A stretch of 64,000 nt of DNA from Oscarella lobularis (taxonomy: Eukaryota > Porifera > Homoscleromorpha > Homosclerophorida > Oscarellidae). Made by a program: the position numbers and the translations under genes. Shown here one piece after another: positions 57,401 through 64,000 of the stretch (position 1 is its first letter; each line of letters starts with the position of its first letter). The DNA lies in the NCBI RefSeq assembly GCF_947507565.1, contig NC_089175.1, positions 6,871,733 through 6,935,732 of the forward strand, read 5' to 3'. The notes beneath the pieces are model-generated. The model was not told the DNA's origin and made no database searches. It saw only the letters and a program-made list of their open reading frames with translations.

Positions 57401-60400
57401 AAGCCGGTCCGAGTGTCGTTGCCATTTCAACGCTTCACCAGCCTAAGCCTTCAGACTTACCCACTCTAAGGTTTGTCAGTCGATTTAACGATATGATAAT
57501 AATATTTTCTTTTAGACTCAACGGTGTTGTGACGTTCTTATCGGATGGTCTCGGGCTCAACTTGGCTAAGGACACAGTTCGCGTTGACGTATCCTTGATG
57601 TCTTCGCCTGAAAGCATAGCTTTGATGTCATTTCATTTTGCAAACGACGTGTCTTTGTCTGTTGACGTCCGGTACAGTTCAGCGATGGAGCGTCAATTTA
57701 TCAACATTCTTTTCGCTCCCGTTGCATCGTTCAAATTATTGACCGAAGGATTGTGTGGACTGATGGACGGAAATGCGACAAACGACTTAGTTGGATCCGA
57801 CGGTGTCACCTACGCCCCTGAAAAAGTGTTAGACTTTGCTAAGTCATGTAAGGTTCACTGTTCAGTTTGGTTTTTTTTTCTGATTGGGTGGTATGCAGGG
57901 AAAATTGCCAAGTCGTTTGATGGCTCCGGCTTGAATGGCACGTGGTCATGGAATCATTCGAATTTTCACAAAGACGACACTTTGGACTTTTCCTACACCG
58001 ATCCTAGATTCGTTCCACTCTACTCAATCAACGATATCGACTCTTCGACCAGGATGGTAAGGCCACATACGTCCGCGTACCATTTTTACTATTTCCTTTC
58101 ACTAAAGATGGCCGAAAGTCTTTGCAAACAACAAGGTCTCGACGGCGTCCGCTTACAGGAGTGCATATTTGACGTAGCTATCACAAATGACACAACTTTG
58201 GCTCAGCAAGAAACGTATCTGACAGGTATGACGTCTGAATGGTAAATTCCTCAGTTTCGTATGGATGAGTCTAGGCTGTCCTACCCAATGCTCTGGAAAG
58301 GGTCGCTGCGTAAATAGCACCTGCATCTGTCTTCCCGGTTGGTTCGGAGAAGACTGTAGACTTGGTTAGTTTGATCCTCGCTTTGACACGATTACGACTT
58401 AAAGCAATATCTTTAGGATCGTGTGAAAACTGTAGTTTGAATGGCGATTGCGTGTCTGGATTCTGCAAGTGTCACTTCGGATGGGACGGAAGTCTTTGTG
58501 ACGAACCAGGTAAGTCTCAGTTTGTACCTGTGACGTAGCCAGGTCTTTTCATTGATGAGCACTGAATGGTATGGGGGCCCCACCAGGCATGTACATCTAC
58601 AATTAAATCTTTTAGACCTGCTATGAAAGGGAGCAGGTAACACATCCCAAGCTTTGCTCTTTTCATAGTAACAAAAAGAACAAAAATATGATACTTAGGG
58701 AAGGACACGTGCTCACACAGGACCCCTCTAACTGTTAGCCCCACCAAATCCCAGAGAGTTTGCATGGTTTTTAGAAACCGATGTCTAATGAATTGCTTTG
58801 TAGCTACTTGTTACGGAGTATTCAACTGTACGAGTCCATCTCAAGGTCAATGCAAATCTCACGAATTGTGTGCATGCTCCGTCGGGTTTACTGGCTTGTT
58901 TTGTAACGAGAAAGCCAACTGCAGTCGCATCAGCGATTGCTCGAGCCACGGAGCGTGCATCGATCACGACAAATGTAAATGCGACTTCGGCTGGGCGGGA
59001 GTCAGCTGCGATCGCCACTCGTGCGAAGCCGTCGGCTATTGCAGCAATCACGGCTCGTGCGTCGGCTTTGACAAATGCGTCTGCGATGAAGGTTGGGGAG
59101 GATCGAGCTGCGCGTTTCCCACGTGCACTAATGTCGGAGATTGCTCTGGAAACGGTGATTGCGTTGCACCGAATATCTGCTCTTGCTCCGGTGGATTTTC
59201 CGGCGTCGACTGTGCGACGCCGACCGATTGTCCGGAGTTGGACGATTGCTCGGGAAACGGTGTCTGTTTGGCTGAGAACGGGAAGAAATACTGTTCGTGC
59301 TACGCGGGTTACAAGGGGTCAAATTGCAGCGTCGCGTCGTGCGCCGGTAGGAGAGATTGCTCTGGGAACGGAGCCTGCATCGAAGTCGATTTGTGTGACT
59401 GCAAGTACGGCTACGCGGGTTCTGACTGCAGCAAGTTTTCTTGCGAAGCAAAGAAGTTTTGTTCAGGTGCAACTGATGCCGCAGAGTTTCTTTTGGGTTT
59501 ATATCTTTTCCTTGTCTTTAGGCCATGGAAAGTGTCTTGCTCTAGACACGTGCACTTGCGATTCCAAATGGACGGGACCGGAGTGCCGTACACCCGACTG
59601 CTCAGCGGTGAATAACTGCGGCAATGTGTCTACAGGAGTGTGCATTGGGCCAGATACCTGTCAATGCACTGCACACTACGACGGACCTCGCTGTGATCAG
59701 TTAGGTGGAATTAATCAACACTCCCCCGCCTTCAATGTTTCGTCTATCGACGTCGCTCTTCCGCTGACGGCAGCCATCGGATTTGTCGTCGTGTCTGAGC
59801 CCGCTTTAGACATGGATAGTGGAAAAAACGGTCGCATCACGTACAGTCTTACAAGCTCAGATGGCCGTCACTCCCTGTTCAAAGTTGACGCTCAAACGGG
59901 TGTTATAGTCACGGCAGCGTCATTGCGCAGCTACGTTGGCGACGTTTTCTTGTTTACTCTCTCTGCAACCGACAGCGGCGTGCCATCGTTGACCGGTAAT
60001 CTTCAAATATCTCTGACCGTCACTCAACCGAATTTGCACTGTCCCGTTTTTGTCGGCCTTCTCTCGTCTGTCGACGTCGATGAGATGGCTCCTCCAGGAA
60101 CGAACGTTGTTCAATTGAGTGCAACTGATAAAGACGGCAAAGCTTCACCAAATGGAAGAGTGAAGTATTCTCTGGATGCATTGGCCTCAGATCGGTTCAA
60201 AATCGATTCCCAAAGTGGACTGGTTACTCTAACTCGATCTCTTTCAGACGAAGCTTACATTCTAAATGTCGTTGCATCTGATCACGGTCAGCCTCAGTGT
60301 CACACGATGGGAAAGGTCGACGTAAAAGTCATCTCGCTCAATCACGCTCCACAATGTATACCAGGAAGTCTAACAACTTTTGTTCCGTATACGACTAATG

Positions 60401-62503
60401 CTAGCACGGCGTTATTTACTCTGGAAGCAACTGACATCGATAGTGGTGCAGCTGGTAGACTATCTTACAATCTGACAAACTTCCAGTCAACTTCTCTATC
60501 AAGAAACCTTTTCGATGTGGTGACGAACGACTCGACAGGAGCAGACGTGATTCTCCGCTCTTCTCCGCCAAAGCCGTCTGGCCTGTTTAACTTGGCAACA
60601 TTTTCTGTAGCAGTTCGAGATCAGTCGTCAAGTCCGAAATCTTGCACCTTTCGTCTGACCGTCACTATCGCTGATAATTTTGAGTTTGTCAGTTCGAAAG
60701 CAATTGCACGTCTTGCCGAAGATGCTCCAGTTCAGTCTATTGTTCCCGTCACACCGCGTCTGTCTCTACGCACGAATCAGCTCAATGCTAGTCGCATTTC
60801 GTACAGTCTTTACTACGCCGAATCGTTGCCTTTCAGTGTACATGCGAAAACCGGCGTGCTCTCCTTGAGCAAAGCATTAGATTACGAGCAACAGAAGGAG
60901 TACAATATCAACATTCTTGCACAGACGTCTGAAGTTCCTGGTGCCGTCACTGTCGCCACGGTCAGGATATCTGTCACGAACGTCAACGATAACGCTCCAG
61001 AATTTGAACAGCGTCAGTATGCCTTTCTTGTCGCAGAGCAAACAAAAGGAGGCGCGATGCTGTTGTCTTTGACAGCCACTGATTCAGATGTCGGTTCAGA
61101 TCGCACCCAAATTGAATACCAGCTTGTGTCAGTTGTGCCCAGTGACTCGGAAGACGTATTTGAGATTAAACGTTCTTCCGCCGGTGGCGTTGGAATCTAT
61201 CTGTCAGATGATGCTGTGCTCAACTATTTTTCCACAGACAAGTACACTCTCGTTATCAGAGCTCTGGATAAACAGAACCCAAGCCTTTATGGCGAAGTGA
61301 CCGTTCTCGTTTTTGTAAACAAATCGAATGCCAAGGGGCCACTATTTGATCAAGGACAATACAGCATTACTTTAAAAGAGAACTCACCCGACGGCTCTTC
61401 TGTTTTGAGTGTCAAAGCTCTTGTTGACGGAAAGCCTAGCACCAACGTGATGTATTCGATAAGAAGTCAGGAATTCAAATCGGGTAGCCGTGCAAATGCG
61501 TTTACCATAACCAACTCCGGAGTCCTCCAAGTAGCAAATTCTGTCCAGTTGGATTACGAAAATGTCAGGGAAATCGCGGTTGTCATTGTAGCAAGTCTGA
61601 CTGAGCCAGTTCTCCGGACGTCTGAAACAACCGCAGTTATATCTCTGAGTGACGTCAACGACAATTCGCCTATGTTCAGCAAAGAGGTATATGCTCCATC
61701 GGACGTTGTTGTCGGATTGCCTCGCGGTTTCAGCGTCGTCAACACCAGTGCAATCGACGCCGACTCAGGTAAAGCTTTTTTTCGTTGAATTATGCGCGTA
61801 TCACTTTGCTATTGTTTTCTAGGAAGCAACGGAGAGGTGATGTACAGCATGGAAATGACTCAGGAATATTTCACCATTGACTCGTTGACTGGCGAAGTAT
61901 CCTTAGCTAAAGAGTTGGATTCGAATGCTGACTCCTCGTACGAGCTTAAAGTATCAGCGAAGGATGGTGGAGAACCTTCCCTACGTGGATTGGCAACGAT
62001 TTCATTCACGGTGCAGTGTTCTCCAACAGGCATATGTCCTCAAATTAGTTCCGATGGTAGAGGAATAGTTTAGTTAATTTTAAGTAAAGTCTAATTCTGT
62101 CTCTTCTCAGGTTCAAAGTGGATCATAATTGGTAGTGCTGCAGGAGGTGGCGTTGTTTTGTTGCTGGTGATTGTTATCGTGGTTGTTGTGGTTGTGAAAA
62201 GGAACAGCAAGCATACGAAACCGACCAGGTTATTGTATAACATTTTTTCTGAATATACCATATAATTATGTAAGTAGGTACTCTGATCGCACACCGGCGT
62301 CTATGAAACCGAATATCGTTCCTGTCGTGGACAATCCTGCTTACGATCGCGGAAACAATGAGCCTATTTTTCCCAGTGATGAAGAAGTTGTGTATGAATA
62401 TATAGAAAACGAAAAAGCGGCTGACAAGGATAAAGAGTACGCAGAAATTGCATCTTCACAAGAAAAAGACCTTGAAGTATTGTACGAAGCGGCTGATTGG
62501 TAA
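45498..62503 (+). CDS. Giant Bark beetle/Anakonda-like receptor fused to VWD, EGF and cadherin repeats
   Basis: About 28 exons and 5,100 residues; all exon phases I checked agree. Exon 1 (45498-45552) is a signal peptide. The 6.3-kb exon 2 (45600-51947) and exon 3 (52002-52940) hold three modules, each a (S-P-Y)-(D-x-T/V)-(T-L-T-x-E-x-G-V) beta-helix start plus an SRCR-type domain and parallel beta-helix; SRCR regions lie at about 45856-46170, 48450-48740 and 50840-51200. Next come a C-type lectin domain (52989-53428), two EGF-like units (53482-53663) and a PSI-like Cys-rich region (53716-54150). A large unassigned segment (to about 56340), Cys-rich modules and a VWD domain ([10 protein letters not shown] at about 57200, to 57950) follow. 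About ten EGF repeats (58275-59700), seven cadherin repeats (59710-62030), one TM helix (about 62120-62190) and a tail with NPAY complete it. Drosophila Bark/Anakonda is a triple-repeat tricellular-junction protein. The role here is presumably epithelial adhesion. Introns at 53090 and 53664 appear to be GC-AG. Confidence 0.85.
58510..58803. mobile_element. Oversized intron with probable decayed transposable element
   Basis: This intron is 294 bp whereas other introns of the gene are about 40-60 bp. It contains GACGTAGCCAGG and a nearby GGGGGCCCC run, a combination often seen at the ends of animal DNA transposons/MITEs, and a short minus-strand open frame without motifs. No intact inverted repeats were found, so an old non-autonomous insertion is inferred. 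Confidence 0.35.
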
Positions 62504-63409
62504 CAGGTCAGACTCACCTATGTGTTGCTGTACGTGCGTGTCTTACAGGTTGGAATGTGTTCCAGTGGATATTTTTTGCTTGATTTTTGCCCGGTTTGTT
62601 TATTGATTTGCGCTGAAAAGCATTTTGTGATCGCTACACTTTACCTTGTCTTAGCTTTCGAACTTGCCTCACCCGACTTATGTCAGTTTTCAGTTATCCG
62701 TTGTATGCATGACTTTTGTATTTACATGTTTTTTCATTGCAATTCCTGATCACCGTGTTGTAGCGCACGCTAGTGCTTTTCATCGCCAGGAGCCAGTCAC
62801 TTTCGACGCTAGGGAATAGCGTCCTACTCATGCTTCGCGGAGATGCTGAAGTCTTTGCAATGCCAATGCATCGTTTTGTCGACTGGTGACCAGTAGGTCC
62901 TACAAGCAAAGAAACAGTTATACAAGACATAAACAAGAACGAATTTGAAAGTCAGTTCCGCGTTCGATCTCTTGATACTGGGAGACCAACTTGTTGGTTC
63001 TTCGAGCGCACTCGTTGGAAGCTCCGACATGATTACATCGCCGGAACTGAACTGAATCTCTGTATGAAGGAGAAAATTGTTCTTTTAAAATTATATACAA
63101 TTGCGTCTAGGCTGTGATAGAATTTCCAATTGGGGATCGTTTTGAATCAACTTTTGCTTATGGAAAAAATTGGAGGAATTTTCATTTCAGCTTTTGTGAA
63201 ATCCTATTATGAAAATGGTTTCTCAAGTAGAATGATGCATAGAATCAATGAGATACGTTTCTCTCTATTTGTGCAGAAAGACGGCGCATGGCGCTGTAAG
63301 CGCTGGAGATTGGATTAATGGGCGGAGACACGATGAGGCTAAACGAAGCGCGAGAACCATTGCGGAAATAGTAATTGCAGAAATATTCTTTCCAATTTGA
63401 AAATATGTG
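62504..63409. other. 3' flank of the Bark-like gene and intergenic
   Basis: Contains a diverged relative of the 38130-38280 flank at about 62760-62900 (TAGCGCACGCTAGTG, ACTCATGC, TTTGCAATG, TCGTTTTGTCG) and a short match to 26505-26560 at 63362-63412 (TTTCCAATTTGAAAA). No gene is supported. Confidence 0.5.
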
Positions 63410-63587
63410 CAGTACAAAGAGAAGTCCCCCAATCATTTTCTTCGTGCCTTTGCGGTTATACAAGATTGGGTGCAGGACAAGGGCCGCGAATCAACGGTAG
63501 ATGTTCTGATTAAAGTTTGTAAGGAGTGTGGTATTCATCCCGATAACGTCGTAGCTGCTTACAGGGAGCAAATCGATATTCAGTAGC
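63410..63587 (+). pseudogene. C-terminal death-domain fragment copied from ROCO gene C
   Basis: From CAGTACAAAGAGAAGTCCCC to the TAG stop it matches 37652-37828 with only a handful of substitutions (for example VRAF to LRAF, DWLQ to DWVQ, GREAT to GREST). The 5' part of the death domain and all upstream exons are absent, the left edge falling inside the domain. It is a recent partial duplication and not a gene on its own. Confidence 0.9.
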
Positions 63588-64000
63588 GGTTTCATTCCAT
63601 ATTGTCATAGCGCCCGCAAAAATTTTACCCGTTTTATAATTTTGTACATCATCTATATACCTAGTGGAATACGTCTTCAACTGTAACTGGATCAAATCAT
63701 TTGTGAGTTCAATTTACTAGCTACTATACTACTACATTTAGTCTATATGCTACAACCTTTTATATGCATGTCTCCTTGTTGTTTTGGGCCCTATGCAACC
63801 CCGACCGGGCAGACTATTGTGTATTGTATTTTTTAGGTATTCCGCAGTTAGCTGTTTTATTTTTGCTATCTTTTTTATTGTTTATTTGTAATTGATAATT
63901 TATTTTTCTGTAATCTTTTAGCCTGGTTGGTAGCGTACGCTAGTGAGCTTCCATCAGTTTGTCGTCGGTCGCTTTTTACAGCGGGGAAGCCGAGCAGCGC
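63588..64000. repeat. Duplicated 3' flank of ROCO gene C
   Basis: Matches 37829-38215 with small indels, including AGCGCCCGC.AAAATTTTACC, CCTAGTGGAATACGTCTTC, CCCGACCGGGCAGACTATTG and the palindrome TAGCGTACGCTA (63931-63942). The duplication continues to the window edge and probably beyond. Confidence 0.9.

Overview
The window is animal nuclear DNA. Genes are split into exons separated by very short GT-AG introns (about 45-60 bp, usually with a T-rich stretch ending in TTTAG or TTTCAG). The proteins are metazoan-type multidomain receptors (DOMON, sushi, cadherin, SRCR, EGF, C-type lectin, VWD) and Roco-type signalling proteins with death domains. The compact introns, together with expanded death-domain/ROCO and SRCR genes, suggest an early-branching animal, most likely a sponge with a compact genome (homoscleromorph-like). 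That placement is inference. I saw no rRNA, tRNA or CRISPR, and no plausible bacterial or viral block.

Layout. (1) 312-6874, + strand: 3' part of a membrane protein with three DOMON-sushi modules, cadherin-like repeats and one TM helix. (2) 6875-12057: gene-poor, with two dispersed repeats, a thrombospondin type 1 (TSP1) exon relic, an AT-rich degenerate repeat and a 105/106-bp satellite of about ten units. (3) 12058-13971, - strand: intronless gamma-glutamyltransferase. (4) 15590-17757: promoter and first quarter of a Bark beetle/Anakonda-like gene, frameshifted and truncated; the intact paralogue lies 30 kb downstream. (5) 18330-37828: three tandem ROCO genes sharing a ROC-COR core but carrying different N-terminal modules (gene A: novel domain, death domain, pseudokinase, novel domain; gene B: Kelch and novel domain; gene C: death domain and pseudokinase). 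A and C each carry a reading-frame lesion; B reads through. TSP1 relics and a two-copy repeat lie between them. (6) 38749-40331: an unrecognised repeat plus coiled-coil gene, split by a likely 1-base frameshift. (7) 40380-45140: a graveyard of a tandem repeat, a GC-rich block, a coiled-coil relic, a poly-C tract, an RBBP4-like exon relic and a broken cysteine-rich receptor gene. (8) 45498-62503, + strand: a giant gene (about 28 exons, about 5,100 residues) combining a Bark/Anakonda-like triple beta-helix/SRCR ectodomain, C-type lectin and PSI-like regions with a VWD domain, EGF repeats, seven cadherin repeats, a TM helix and a cytoplasmic tail. (9) 62504-64000: a recent partial duplicate of the 3' end of ROCO gene C.

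The intact genes point to two themes: cell-surface adhesion/recognition (the DOMON-sushi-cadherin-like protein and the Bark-cadherin fusion) and intracellular death-domain/Roco signalling. The main genomic theme is repeated local duplication with module swapping and decay. I worked out exon boundaries by eye; allow a few bases of error where they are not decided by reading frame.
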